From the NCBI GenBank assembly GCA_028284145.1, contig JANQSH010000056.1, forward strand, positions 1-64,000: a stretch of DNA of 64,000 nucleotides, read 5' to 3'. Below are positions 27,833-37,900 of this stretch, piece after piece (position 1 is the first letter of the stretch; each line of letters begins with the position of its first letter). Source of the DNA: Planctomycetaceae bacterium (lineage in GTDB: Bacteria; Planctomycetota; Planctomycetia; Planctomycetales; Planctomycetaceae). The translations under genes and the position numbers were made by a program. Below the pieces are notes generated by a model that did not search any database, had not been told where the DNA came from, and saw nothing but the letters and a program-made list of their open reading frames with translations.

Positions 27833-28466
27833 GTCAAGGTTGACAGTCAGCATTTTCTGGTCCCAGGCTTCACCTCCCTGTTCTTGAACCCGGAGCATTT
27901 TTGAGTCCAGAACCGTGGAACACAATGGCTTCTGCACCAGGCACGCACTCGAACTCGGCCACGAACTCATCCAGTTCCTTGTGGAAGTGCTTCAGGAAGA
28001 ACTCCAAGTGCAAGCAATACCAGCTCCCCACGAGTCGGTGGTGTCGCACCAAAAAGTAAACTGCTCTAATCGCACTTCGGGGTGGCGAATCGAAGCAGGT
28101 TGGGTGGGGAATCAAATGGGTGCCGGTCTGTTCGAAACACGACGCAAATCCTCGAAAAACCGCCAAATCACATTCTTACACATTGCAGCGTCAGTCGAAT
28201 GGAGACGGCTTGTGCGTATCTTGCAGTCAGTTGTATGTGTTGTGAACCATTGCCTCAGGACTTCTGCAAATCTGCATCACCAATCACCAAAATCTTCAAC
28301 GAAAACTCCAGCAAAAGTCCAATACTTTGGCGTCTGTCCATTTTCGATTTTGTTGCAATTCAACCTCTTTCTGGAACTTGACGTGTACAGACCAGTTTGT
28401 TAGCGTCCAAAAAAGGATATGGAGATCCTGATATCAGCAAAATGTCGCGTGGCTGGGGGAGGCAAG
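27833..28466. other. Intergenic region upstream of the nar cluster
   Basis: About 630 bp between the gcvPA-like promoter region and the cytochrome gene. Minus-strand codons from about 28010 to 27890 read like a protein fragment (LEFFLKHFHKELDEF, then VPGAEAIVFHGSG), but there is no start or domain; it may be a decayed gene. A partial R1 copy is at 28022-28068, and the motif shared with the 8.5-kb region is at 28382. TTGACG at 28378-28383, followed 17 bp later by TAGCGT, is a weak promoter candidate. No clear FNR or NarL site was seen. Confidence 0.35.
28022..28068 (-). repeat. R1 intergenic repeat, copy D (left part only)
   Basis: A truncated minus-strand copy covering about the first 47 bp: TTAGAGCAGTTTACTTTTTGG followed by GCGACACCACCGACTCGTGGG. 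It preserves the TAGAGC outer end but lacks the rest. Confidence 0.65.
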
Positions 28467-29450
28467 ATGTTCCAACAATTCCAGGAGCTTCCAGACAAGG
28501 AAGCAATGGAGAGAGCTTCGTCCTTTCTCTTCGAGAGTGGAGCGTGGACACTACGATCGATGGTCGTATTCTCCATCGCTGTTTCTGCGAATTTTACCCA
28601 GGCCCAGGACACTCCTGACTATTACCGGCAGAACTGCCTGAATTGTCACACCATCGGTGGTGGGCGTTTGACTGGCCCCGATCTCAAGGATGTAACACAG
28701 CGTAGAGACGCGGAATGGCTGATCCAGTTCATGCAGAACCCCAAGGTGGTGATTGACAGTGGCGACCCGTATGCGGCCAGGCTGGTTGAAGAGTCGCGCG
28801 GCGTTGTCATGCCACCATCACCCGGCATGGATCGCTATCGAGCGGAGCAAATTCTCAAGCTGATTGAAGCAGAATCGAAGCTGGAAAAGTCACAATTTCA
28901 GGGTATACGGATATCCAACAAACCCTTTACCGAAGCGGACCGACAAGCCGGCTACGCGATCTTTCTGGGTGAGCAAAGGCTGACCAATGGCGGGGCTGCC
29001 TGCATTTCCTGCCACGACATGCATGACATGCCCGCATTGGGCGGCGGTCGACTTGGACCGGATCTCACGCTCATCTACGAACGGCTGAAAGGGAGAAAGG
29101 CGTTAAGCGCCTGGCTGATGGCACCGGCCACCGAAACGATGCAGCCAATTTTCAAAAATCATCCGTTGGAGGTGGAAGAGATTCACGCTCTGACGGCTTA
29201 TTTTGAGTCAGCAGCCAGTCATCAGGAGGACAATGCAACAACAGCCCGGATCTCTTTCCTGCTACTGGGGCTGGCCTTGGCAACGGGCATTCTGTTTCTG
29301 TTCGATGCAATTTGGAAGTGGCGTTTCACCGCAGTTCGGGCTCCACTTGTGGAATCCTCTGCAAGTCAAACAGCCTTTAATGTCAGGACACGTGCACCAC
29401 TTGACAATCCGTCTCCTCTTAACAGCCAGCCGTCGGAAGGTGTCCAATGA
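28467..29450 (+). CDS. narC: Dihaem membrane-anchored cytochrome c, NarC-like
   Basis: A 327-residue protein. It carries a signal/anchor region ([12 protein letters not shown]), haem-c sites CLNCH at 57-61 and CISCH at 179-183, and a C-terminal membrane helix at about 261-283. Met ligands such as PPSP/MPPSP regions after each haem site are plausible. GGGGGAGG lies 4 nt before the ATG at 28467; an ATG at 28506 gives a shorter leader. It overlaps narG by 4 bp (ATGA). In Thermus the nar operon starts with a dihaem cytochrome NarC followed by GHJI, and the order here is the same. The likely role is electron transfer between the quinol system and periplasmic carriers, or assembly/electron entry to NarGHI. 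Confidence 0.82.
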   Translation: MFQQFQELPDKEAMERASSFLFESGAWTLRSMVVFSIAVSANFTQAQDTPDYYRQNCLNCHTIGGGRLTGPDLKDVTQRRDAEWLIQFMQNPKVVIDSGDPYAARLVEESRGVVMPPSPGMDRYRAEQILKLIEAESKLEKSQFQGIRISNKPFTEADRQAGYAIFLGEQRLTNGGAACISCHDMHDMPALGGGRLGPDLTLIYERLKGRKALSAWLMAPATETMQPIFKNHPLEVEEIHALTAYFESAASHQEDNATTARISFLLLGLALATGILFLFDAIWKWRFTAVRAPLVESSASQTAFNVRTRAPLDNPSPLNSQPSEGVQ

Positions 29451-32400
29451 GCATGCAAGACGCCATTGCTTGGATTCGCGATGAAATCAATCCCAAAGGG
29501 CGTGAATGGGAGGAATTCTATCGCAATCGATGGCAGCATGACAAAGTTGTACGCAGCACTCATGGTGTCAATTGCACTGGCGGTTGCACATGGAATATCC
29601 ACGTTAAAGACGGCATTGTCACGTGGGAAATGCAGGGGTTGGATTACCCTTCTCTGGAAGCTGGAATTCCTCCCTATGAACCACGAGGTTGCCAGCGCGG
29701 GATTTCCTACAGTTGGTACCTGTACAGCCCGTTGCGTGTGAAGTACCCGTATATTCGTGGCGCATTACTCGACCTCTGGAAGAGGGCGCGGGCCGATCAT
29801 GCCGATCCCGTTGAAGCCTGGAAGAGCCTTATCGAGAATCCGGAGGCACGACAACGCTGGCAACGCGCCCGCGGGAAGGGTGGACTCCGCCGGACCGATT
29901 GGAACACCGTTCTGGAAATGATCTCCGCCTCAATGGTGCAGACCATCAAAAAGTATGGACCAGATCGAATTGCAGGGTTTTCCCCGATTCCCGCCATGTC
30001 GATGATCAGCTACGCCTCTGGTGCAAGGCTGATGCAGTTGATTGGAGGCATCTCACTCTCCTTTTACGACTGGTATTGCGATCTCCCACCAGCTTCGCCG
30101 GAAACCTGGGGAGAGCAGACAGATGTTGCCGAAAGTGCCGATTGGTATCACGCCAAGATGCTCGTTTCGATGGGAGCAAATATCGGGATGACCCGCACGC
30201 CCGATTGCCACTTCCTTGCTGAAGGGCGGCACAATGGCACCAAGCTCTGGGTTTTCTCACCCGACTTCAGCATGGTCGCGAAATACGCTGACGAATGGGT
30301 GGCCGTCAACTCCGGACAGGATGGTGCCTGGTGGATGGCCGTCAATCATGTGTTGCTGACGGAATTTCACCATCAAAAGCAGGTTCGCTATTTCATCGAT
30401 TACACAAAAAAATACACCGACTCCCCATTTCTCGTGGAAGTGAGGAACGGGAAGGATGGCATCGCGCGGCCGGGCCAGCTTTTAAGAGCAGGGCGTCTCG
30501 ACAAATATGCCGATGAGGAGAACGGCGAGTGGAAGTTTCTGATGTGGGATGAGACGGCTGATGAACCGAAAATGCCGATGGGAAGTTCCGGGTTTCGCTG
30601 GGGCAAAGAAAAGGGAAACTGGAATCTGATCCTCAAGGATGGCAAGGATGGCAGCCAGATCGATCCCGAACTCAGTTTTTTGAATCGCAATGACGATGTG
30701 ATTGATGTGGAACTGGACGATTTCGGTGCAGGCTCAACACGTACACGGGGCGTTCCGGTGCGGACTCTCACCACGAAAGATGGCGAGAACGTTCAGGTCA
30801 CCACAGTCTACGACCTGCTGATGGCGCAGTATGGTGTGAACCGTGGTCTCTCTGGCGATTACCCGGAAGATTATGATGATGAAGATGCCCCCTTCACGCC
30901 TGCATGGAGCGAAAAATACACCGGCATCGGTCGGGATGTGCTGATTCGCTTTGCCCGTGAATGGGCAACAACTGCCGAACACACAGAAGGCAAATGCACA
31001 ATCCTGATCGGAGCCGGCATCAATCACTGGTACCACGCCAACCTGATTTATCGGGCGGGCATTCATGCATTGATGTTCTGCGGCTGTGTGGGTGTCAACG
31101 GTGGTGGATTGGCACACTACGTCGGACAGGAAAAGCTGGCGCCGATGGAATCGTGGTCGTCCATTGCTCTGGCGAAGGACTGGTATCCGCCATCGCGATT
31201 GCAGAACACCCCGAGTTGGCACTATGTCCACACCGACCAATGGCGGTATGAAAAGGAGTTTACCGACTACCACACTGTTCCGAGAAATCCCTCCGAAAAT
31301 TCCACGGCATCAGGGCATACCATGGACACACAGGTCCGTGCAGTTCGCCAGGGATGGTTACCCTTCTACCCTCAGTTTCCCGAAAACCCCATTGAAGTCA
31401 CAAAACAGGCACGCGAAGCCGGGGCAACGACGCCGGAAGAAATGGCATCCTGGGTTGCCGAACGCCTGAAGAACAAGGAAATGCAGTTCTCAGTTGAAGA
31501 CCCCGACGCGGAAGAAAACTGGCCTCGCGTCTGGTTCATCTGGCGCGGCAACGCTTTAATGGCCAGCGCCAAAGGACATGAGTATTTCCTGCGTCATTAC
31601 CTGGGCACCCATGACAATGCAGTCGGGGAGGATATGGCGGCTGAGTCGGTGAAGGAAGTTGCCTGGCACGAACACGCACCGCAGGGAAAAATGGATCTGG
31701 TGGTCGATCTGAATTTTCGGATGGACACCTCTGCCCTTTATTCAGACATCGTACTGCCAGCGGCCACCTGGTACGAAAAGGCGGATTTGAATTCGACTGA
31801 TATGCACAGTTTTATTCACCCGCTTTCCAAAGCCGTGCCACCCTGCTGGGAATCCAAAAGCGATTGGGCGATCTTCAAAGAGGTGGCGAAGAAGTTCTCC
31901 GAACTGGCGGAACCGCATTTTCCTGAACCGGTAGAGGACATGATTGCGGTACCATTGGCTCACGATTCTCCAGCCGAGATCGCCCAACCCGACATGGGCC
32001 AGTGGATCAAAGGCGAAAGCGAAGCGATCCCCGGCAAGACAATGCCAGCGTTGAAAGTCGTCCAACGCGATTATAAAGAGACCTACAACAAATTCATTTC
32101 GTATGGTCCGAATGTGCGGGAAAATGGCCTCGGGGCGCACGGTACCAGCTATTCGGTGACGGATGAATACGACGAATACCTCAAAACTCATCGCAAGGAG
32201 ACCTGGAACGGCCAGAGCTATCCCTCGCTGGCGCGCGACGAAGATGTCTGCAATGCGATTCTCCATTTTGCGACCGTGACGAATGGGGAACTGGCCTATC
32301 GCTCCTATCAGAACATGGAAGAAAAGACCGGTTTGTCACTAACGCATCTGGCGGAGAAAAACCGCGGGTTTCGCACTTCCTACAAAGATATCCAGAGTCA

Positions 32401-33103
32401 GCCACGTCGGTTCATCAACAGCCCGATGTGGTCGGGATTGATCGAAAATGGACGTTCGTATGCCCCGTTTACCTACAACGTCGAAGAATTGGTTCCGTGG
32501 AGAACGCTCACCGGTCGACAGTCGTTTTATCTCGACCATCAGATGTACATCGATTTTGGGGAACACCTCCCGACGTACAAGCCAAAGCCGCTGCCCACGC
32601 AATACGCAGACCTGCAATTCAGTGAATTGAGCAGCGATGTCGGTCCCGTGATTATGCTGAACTACCTCACACCGCACGGGAAATGGCACATTCATTCCAC
32701 CTACGGCGACAACCAGCGAATGACCACTCTGTCACGAGGCATCTACCCGCTCTGGATGAATGACAAGGATGCCGAGAGTTTGGAAATCGTCGACAACGAC
32801 TGGGTGGAAGTCTTCAACGATCATGGCGTTGTTGTCACCCGTGCTGTGGTGAGCGCTCGAATTCCGCCCGGGATTTGTATGCAGTACCACTCGACCGAGC
32901 GGACACACGGCATTCCACTTTCCCCATTGCGAAAGAAGCGTCGTGCCGGCGGACACAACAGTCTTACCCGTACACGTCTGAAACCAAATCTGATGGCAGG
33001 CGGTTATGGACAGTTCACGTATCACTTCAATTACTGGGGACCTGTCGGCTGCAACCGGGACACCCACCTGCTTGTTCGCAAATGCCCGGAAGTCATTTAT
33101 TGA
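29447..33103 (+). CDS. narG: Respiratory nitrate reductase alpha subunit NarG
   Basis: A 1218-residue catalytic subunit that reduces nitrate to nitrite at a Mo-bis-MGD centre. The FS0 cluster ligands are His39, Cys43, Cys47 and Cys82 (HGVNCTGGC, then GCQRG). The Mo ligand Asp212 is in [12 protein letters not shown], the family signature. There is no Tat signal, so it is the cytoplasm-facing type. The length is as expected for NarG. The gene overlaps the upstream cytochrome by 4 bp and is followed 37 bp later by narH. MobB, needed for the guanine-dinucleotide form of the cofactor, is encoded further downstream. Confidence 0.97.
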   Translation: MSMQDAIAWIRDEINPKGREWEEFYRNRWQHDKVVRSTHGVNCTGGCTWNIHVKDGIVTWEMQGLDYPSLEAGIPPYEPRGCQRGISYSWYLYSPLRVKYPYIRGALLDLWKRARADHADPVEAWKSLIENPEARQRWQRARGKGGLRRTDWNTVLEMISASMVQTIKKYGPDRIAGFSPIPAMSMISYASGARLMQLIGGISLSFYDWYCDLPPASPETWGEQTDVAESADWYHAKMLVSMGANIGMTRTPDCHFLAEGRHNGTKLWVFSPDFSMVAKYADEWVAVNSGQDGAWWMAVNHVLLTEFHHQKQVRYFIDYTKKYTDSPFLVEVRNGKDGIARPGQLLRAGRLDKYADEENGEWKFLMWDETADEPKMPMGSSGFRWGKEKGNWNLILKDGKDGSQIDPELSFLNRNDDVIDVELDDFGAGSTRTRGVPVRTLTTKDGENVQVTTVYDLLMAQYGVNRGLSGDYPEDYDDEDAPFTPAWSEKYTGIGRDVLIRFAREWATTAEHTEGKCTILIGAGINHWYHANLIYRAGIHALMFCGCVGVNGGGLAHYVGQEKLAPMESWSSIALAKDWYPPSRLQNTPSWHYVHTDQWRYEKEFTDYHTVPRNPSENSTASGHTMDTQVRAVRQGWLPFYPQFPENPIEVTKQAREAGATTPEEMASWVAERLKNKEMQFSVEDPDAEENWPRVWFIWRGNALMASAKGHEYFLRHYLGTHDNAVGEDMAAESVKEVAWHEHAPQGKMDLVVDLNFRMDTSALYSDIVLPAATWYEKADLNSTDMHSFIHPLSKAVPPCWESKSDWAIFKEVAKKFSELAEPHFPEPVEDMIAVPLAHDSPAEIAQPDMGQWIKGESEAIPGKTMPALKVVQRDYKETYNKFISYGPNVRENGLGAHGTSYSVTDEYDEYLKTHRKETWNGQSYPSLARDEDVCNAILHFATVTNGELAYRSYQNMEEKTGLSLTHLAEKNRGFRTSYKDIQSQPRRFINSPMWSGLIENGRSYAPFTYNVEELVPWRTLTGRQSFYLDHQMYIDFGEHLPTYKPKPLPTQYADLQFSELSSDVGPVIMLNYLTPHGKWHIHSTYGDNQRMTTLSRGIYPLWMNDKDAESLEIVDNDWVEVFNDHGVVVTRAVVSARIPPGICMQYHSTERTHGIPLSPLRKKRRAGGHNSLTRTRLKPNLMAGGYGQFTYHFNYWGPVGCNRDTHLLVRKCPEVIY

Positions 33104-33140
33104 ATCGATTCCGCCTGATGGTGTGTTGTGGAGAAAACCG

Positions 33141-34634
33141 ATGCAAGTTCGATCGCAAGTTTCGATGGTCTTTCACCTCGATAAATGCATCGGCTGTCAT
33201 ACATGCAGCATCGCCTGTAAAAATGTATGGACCGACCGCAAAGGTGCCGAATACATGTGGTGGAATAACGTCGAAACCAAGCCGGGGACCGGCTACCCAA
33301 CCAGATGGGAAGACCAGGAGAAATACCAGGGTGGCTGGCAATCCAACGGGAATGGCAAACTCGACATCAAGTCGACCAGCAAAACCAGGATCGTCCCCAA
33401 TATCTTCCACAACCCACACATGCCCAGCCTGGATGACTACTACGAACCCTGGACCTACGACTATCAGAATCTGTTCACTGCTCGGGAAGGTGCCGACCAG
33501 CCGACGGCTGAACCAATCAGCATGATTGATGGTGAAAAGATCGATGTTCAGGCTGGACCGAACTGGGATGACGACCTGGGCGGGTCACCCATCTATGCCG
33601 AGAACGACCCGAATCTTGAAGGGCTCACCGAGCAACAACGATTACAACTCAGTTCGGTCGAACGACTGGTCTTCTTCTACCTTCCGCGTATCTGTAATCA
33701 TTGTCTGAATCCATGTTGTGTCGCTTCCTGCCCGTCGGGTGCGCTTTACAAGCGAGGTGAAGATGGCATCGTGCTGATTGATCAGAAGAAATGCCGGGCG
33801 TGGCGATCGTGTGTCGCCGCCTGTCCCTACAAGAAGACATACTTCAACTGGTTTACGGGCAAAAGCGAAAAGTGCATTCTCTGTTTTCCGCGACTGGAAA
33901 CCGGACAGGCGCCGGCCTGTTTTCACTCCTGCGTCGGCAGGATTCGATACCTCGGCGTGCTGTTGTACGATGCGGAAAGAATCGAAGAAATCGCCAGGTT
34001 GCCAGACGACGAACTGGTCGAGGGACACCGGGAAATGATTCTCGATCCCCACGATCCCGAGGTGATCGATGCGGCAAAACGGAGCGGGATTTCTGACGGC
34101 GTAATCGAGTCGGCCCAGAATTCGCCCGTCTATCGGTTCGTCAAAGAGTGGAAGATCGCGTTACCGCCACACATCGAGTATCGCACGCTGCCGATGCTGT
34201 TTTATGTGCCACCGATGTCACCCGTTCAGGCAACCAAACCGGAAGACACCATTTCGCATTCCAGCGAAAACCTGTTTCACGACATTGACGAATCACGCGT
34301 TCCGATGAAGTTCTTCGCCAACCTGTTTGGAGCGGGGCATGAGGGTGTTGTGCGGTATGCGCTGGCAAAACAGAAAGCGGTCCGCTGGCATCGCCGTGCG
34401 GAGACCGTGGGCGATGTTGATCGGGAACTTGCCGACCGGATGCTTCGCGAAGCTAACTGCACGACTGAAGAAGCAGATGAAATTTACAAATTGACAGCCT
34501 TGTGCACGTTTGAAGAACGGTTCGTCATTCCACCAATGCACCGGGAGCAGGCGATCGAAATGATGAAGGAGCCACACGAACACCGTGAGGAGACCGGCTT
34601 TGGATTTGTCGGCGGTCCAAGGAGGGGCATGTAA
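33141..34634 (+). CDS. narH: Respiratory nitrate reductase beta subunit NarH
   Basis: A 497-residue iron-sulfur subunit. The four Cys groups of NarH are all present: CIGCHTCSIAC (16-26), CNHCLNPCCVASCPSG, CRAWRSCVAACPYKK (the Trp in the second position marks the 3Fe-4S cluster), and CILCFPR. I choose the ATG at 33141 because the first Cys group is 16 residues in and GGAG lies 7 nt upstream; the frame is open further back inside narG. It passes electrons from NarI haem b to NarG. Its stop overlaps the narJ start (TAATG). Confidence 0.97.
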   Translation: MQVRSQVSMVFHLDKCIGCHTCSIACKNVWTDRKGAEYMWWNNVETKPGTGYPTRWEDQEKYQGGWQSNGNGKLDIKSTSKTRIVPNIFHNPHMPSLDDYYEPWTYDYQNLFTAREGADQPTAEPISMIDGEKIDVQAGPNWDDDLGGSPIYAENDPNLEGLTEQQRLQLSSVERLVFFYLPRICNHCLNPCCVASCPSGALYKRGEDGIVLIDQKKCRAWRSCVAACPYKKTYFNWFTGKSEKCILCFPRLETGQAPACFHSCVGRIRYLGVLLYDAERIEEIARLPDDELVEGHREMILDPHDPEVIDAAKRSGISDGVIESAQNSPVYRFVKEWKIALPPHIEYRTLPMLFYVPPMSPVQATKPEDTISHSSENLFHDIDESRVPMKFFANLFGAGHEGVVRYALAKQKAVRWHRRAETVGDVDRELADRMLREANCTTEEADEIYKLTALCTFEERFVIPPMHREQAIEMMKEPHEHREETGFGFVGGPRRGM

Positions 34635-35338
34635 TGGCCAACAGGGGAATGTTCGCGTCGTTCGCACGACTGCTCTGCTATCCAACCAAGCGCACTATCG
34701 AATCAGCCGAATCTCTCTTTGTCTCACTACAGGCAGAGTTGCCCGAAGCGGCTCGCGAAATTGCCGAATTCGGGCAGTTTATCGAGCAGCAGGAATTGTG
34801 GCAGGTGGAAGAGGAGTTCACACGTGTATTCGATTGCAGCCCCGAATGTGCATTGGAGATCGGCTGGCATCTCTTCGGAGAGGAATATGCACGCGGGCTG
34901 TTTCTGGTCCGAATGCGCGAGGAAATGAGGAAGTTTGGAATCGAGGAATCTACCGAATTGCCGGACCACATCGTGCATGTCCTCGCCATCGTTGCGGCGA
35001 TGTCCCGCGTCGAGAGTATCAAATTTGTGAAGGCATGTGTTCTTCCAGCCGTGGATAAACTGCATGCTGCGCTTGAAGAACGACAGACCCCCTATTGTCA
35101 GGTCGTGCGTGCATTGCATTCCTCTCTGGAAGGTGTTTTCGGCAAGGCTCCTTCCGCATCAGAATCTGGTGGAATGGTCTCGGAAAAAGACCGGGCCAGT
35201 TCGCCAGATCCTCTGCACGCCTTTCCCGTCGCCGATGTCGCGATGAGTTGTCATGCGTCAGGCGTCGATCTGGAAACTCCGTTGGAACTGGTGCAACTGG
35301 ATTTAGACTTCTCAACTGCCAGGGAGACGCAGGGATGA
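34634..35338 (+). CDS. narJ: Nitrate reductase molybdenum-cofactor assembly chaperone NarJ
   Basis: A 234-residue, mostly helical protein. FARLLCYPTKRTIESAESL and QEELWQVEEEFTRVFDCSPECALEIGWHLFGEEYARG-type helices fit the NarJ/TorD chaperone family (only short parts are quoted). NarJ binds apo-NarG and delays membrane attachment until the Mo cofactor is loaded; it is not part of the final enzyme. Position between narH and narI is the standard order. It overlaps both neighbours (TAATG and ATGA). Confidence 0.93.
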   Translation: MANRGMFASFARLLCYPTKRTIESAESLFVSLQAELPEAAREIAEFGQFIEQQELWQVEEEFTRVFDCSPECALEIGWHLFGEEYARGLFLVRMREEMRKFGIEESTELPDHIVHVLAIVAAMSRVESIKFVKACVLPAVDKLHAALEERQTPYCQVVRALHSSLEGVFGKAPSASESGGMVSEKDRASSPDPLHAFPVADVAMSCHASGVDLETPLELVQLDLDFSTARETQG

Positions 35339-36021
35339 ATGCGACACCACTCGATACCTTCCTGTTCATCGCGCTGCCGTATGTCAGCCTGTTCACATTT
35401 CTGCTGATGACGATCTACCGATACCGACAGCAGTCGTTTTCCTATTCGAGTCTTTCCAGTCAATTTCTTGAGAACAAGCAGCACTTTTGGGCGGTTGTCC
35501 CATTCCATTACGGAATTCTGGCGGTAACGGTTGGGCATATCATCGCCCTGTGCATTCCCCGCGGCATTCTGCTGTGGAACAGCCATCCGTTGAGGCTGTT
35601 CATTCTGGAAATCTCAGCCCTGGCGTGTGGCCTGCTGACGTTGATCGGACTCGTCGCGATTATCGTGCGACGTATGACAACCACGAAAATTCGCCGCGTC
35701 ACAACCATTACTGACTGGATTCTGTTCTTCATGCTGCTGGTGCAGATTGCCGGAGGCGTCGGGATCGCCATTTTCCATCCCTGGGGTTCGTCCTGGTTTG
35801 CATCCAACCTGACTCCTTACCTCTGGTCGGTATTCAGACTCAATCCAGACATCAGTTACATGGCGGCCATGCCCGCTCTGGTGAAAGGCCATATCGTTTT
35901 GGCGTTTCTCATCATCGGGTTTTTCCCGTTCACGCGACTGGTGCATCTGCTCGTTATTCCCAACCCCTACCTCTGGCGCAAGCCGCAGGTGGTCCGCTGG
36001 TACGGGCGAAAAAAACCGTAA
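35335..36021 (+). CDS. narI: Nitrate reductase gamma subunit NarI (cytochrome b)
   Basis: A 228-residue membrane protein of five helices that carries two b haems and oxidises quinol. ALPYVSLFTFLLMTIYRYR, FHYGILAVTVGHIIAL and WILFFMLLVQIAGGVGIA are membrane helices; His residues in HYG/VGH and in the GHIVLAFLIIGFFPFTRLVH segment are the expected haem ligands. The ATG at 35335 overlaps the narJ stop (ATGA). The length matches the family. Confidence 0.95.
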   Translation: MNATPLDTFLFIALPYVSLFTFLLMTIYRYRQQSFSYSSLSSQFLENKQHFWAVVPFHYGILAVTVGHIIALCIPRGILLWNSHPLRLFILEISALACGLLTLIGLVAIIVRRMTTTKIRRVTTITDWILFFMLLVQIAGGVGIAIFHPWGSSWFASNLTPYLWSVFRLNPDISYMAAMPALVKGHIVLAFLIIGFFPFTRLVHLLVIPNPYLWRKPQVVRWYGRKKP

Positions 36022-36063
36022 GGGCAAATCCAGGACTCACACAGGAATTCGATTGGCGCTCCA

Positions 36064-37878
36064 ATGGAAGTTCGCAACAAAGCCACCAGTATCGACCTGT
36101 TCTCTTTGAAAACGCCTCAGATGAGAGCGTTTCACATGTCCTGGTTTGCATTCTTTCTCTGTTTCTTTTCCTGGTTTGGCATCGCACCACTATTAAACGA
36201 AGTGGGGAAAGATCTCGGACTGACGAAGCCACAGATCTACAATTCGTTGATTGCCTCAGTCACGATCACCATCTTTGCCCGGCTGTTTATCGGCTGGCTT
36301 TGCGATCGCATCGGCCCTCGGCTGAGTTACACATTTCTGCTGATATTCGGTTCGATCCCGGTCATGACCATCGGTCTGATCAACCCCATTTCCGAAATCA
36401 CCGGCCTTTCGTCTTACCATGTGTTTCTCCTCTTCCGGCTCGGTATCGGTGTGATTGGCGCTTCGTTCGTCATTACTCAATATCACACTTCCGTCATGTT
36501 CGCTCCAAATGTCGTTGGCACGGCCAATGCGACCAGTGCAGGCTGGGGAAACCTGGGTGGCGGCGTCACGCAGATGATCATGCCATTGATCTTTTCCGCC
36601 TACCTGTGGTTTGGGTTCACCAACGCGGAGTCATGGCGGTTGGCGATGTTCTCCGCCGGGGCCGTCTGCTTCCTGACGGGGATCGCGTATTACTTCATCA
36701 CCACTGACCTTCCCAACGGGAATTTCAAGGAACTGCGTGAGTCAGGGGAAATCGTCAAGACGGAAACCGGCAAGGGGTCCTTCTGGCTCGCTGCCAGGGA
36801 CTATCGGGTCTGGGCCCTGTTTCTGATTTATGCTGCCTGCTTCGGAATTGAACTCACCATCAATGGCATGGCTGCCATATACTATCAGGAGCATTTCGGG
36901 CTTGGGCTGAAAACAGCCGGGCTTGTGGCAGGTCTGTTTGGCCTGATGAACATCTTCGCCAGAACACTGGGCGGGTTTATCAGTGACCGGTTCGTGATCA
37001 AAGGTGGACTGAACGGCCGTGTCCGCTGGCTGTTTATCGCGCTGTTGTGCGAAGGAGTCGCCCTGCTTCTCTTTTCGCAAATGCGCATACTCGCCCTGGC
37101 GATCCCGATCATGATCATCTTCAGCCTGTTCGTTCAGATGTCTGAAGGCGCCACCTATTCGGTCGTTCCGTTTATCAATAAGAAGGCACTCGGGCCTGTT
37201 GCGGGAATTGTTGGCGCTGGTGGAAACATGGGAGCCGTCTGTGCCGGCTTCTTCCTGCGATTCGGAGGAGTCGACGAGCCGACCGTGTTGATGATTCTGG
37301 GCGTATTGGTCGGACTGTTCGCCTTTTGCACCTTTGCTGTTCGGTTCAGCCCGACCGATGAACAGGCCGCCGCCGTCGAATTTGAAAAGGCGATGATACG
37401 CCGACGCGAAGAACAGAAAAAACGCGTGCCTTTGCACGATCTGATTCCCGGCATTCGACACCTGCGTCCGATGGATGCTCTGCGGATCTATCTTGGCATC
37501 GCACTGATGATCAAGGGCATCTATTTCATCATGAACATGAACGAACTGGAGTCCAATCTGGGGGCTGGATTCGGCCAGGGGCAGACGATGATTGCCTGGT
37601 CGGTCGTGTTTGCCCATGTGATTGGGGGCGCGAGTCTTGTCCTGGGGTTCGTCACACGGATTGCCGCAGCAGCAAATGCACTGGTGCTGTTTGGTGCAAT
37701 GATTATGGCCGCGACGCGTGTTTCCGGCCCAGGCAGTTTGCTGGGTGAGAACGTCGATTTCCAGTTTACCACACTCATCTTTTTTACATTGACGTTGCTG
37801 GCCTGGCGCGGTGCCGGACCGTTGTCACTCGATCATCTGGTGCAAATCGATGCCGAGAAGGAACCGGAAATTCCCTGA
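36064..37878 (+). CDS. narK: NarK-family nitrate/nitrite transporter fused to a DoxX-like domain
   Basis: A 604-residue membrane protein. Residues about 20-440 are a major-facilitator NarK transporter; the nitrate signatures are SAGWGNLGGGVTQ in helix 5 and GAGGNMGAVCAGFF in helix 11. An additional domain (about 460-600) has four hydrophobic helices with MDALRIYLGIALMIKGIYF and GGASLVLGFVTRIAAAANALV, which is the DoxX pattern (a putative quinone-linked membrane domain). The reading frame is unbroken, so it is a true fusion. The gene follows narI by 42 bp and is ahead of a second narK; Thermus has the corresponding pair. The DoxX part is unusual for NarK. Confidence 0.9.
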   Translation: MEVRNKATSIDLFSLKTPQMRAFHMSWFAFFLCFFSWFGIAPLLNEVGKDLGLTKPQIYNSLIASVTITIFARLFIGWLCDRIGPRLSYTFLLIFGSIPVMTIGLINPISEITGLSSYHVFLLFRLGIGVIGASFVITQYHTSVMFAPNVVGTANATSAGWGNLGGGVTQMIMPLIFSAYLWFGFTNAESWRLAMFSAGAVCFLTGIAYYFITTDLPNGNFKELRESGEIVKTETGKGSFWLAARDYRVWALFLIYAACFGIELTINGMAAIYYQEHFGLGLKTAGLVAGLFGLMNIFARTLGGFISDRFVIKGGLNGRVRWLFIALLCEGVALLLFSQMRILALAIPIMIIFSLFVQMSEGATYSVVPFINKKALGPVAGIVGAGGNMGAVCAGFFLRFGGVDEPTVLMILGVLVGLFAFCTFAVRFSPTDEQAAAVEFEKAMIRRREEQKKRVPLHDLIPGIRHLRPMDALRIYLGIALMIKGIYFIMNMNELESNLGAGFGQGQTMIAWSVVFAHVIGGASLVLGFVTRIAAAANALVLFGAMIMAATRVSGPGSLLGENVDFQFTTLIFFTLTLLAWRGAGPLSLDHLVQIDAEKEPEIP

Positions 37879-37900
37879 CCCAACCTGATTGAAAACGATT

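Noticed and set aside
29447-36021. NarGHJI read as a nitrite oxidoreductase
   Set aside because: NarG has no Tat signal and shows the YCDLPP and HxxxCxxxC segments of respiratory nitrate reductases; the order and partners fit nitrate reduction.
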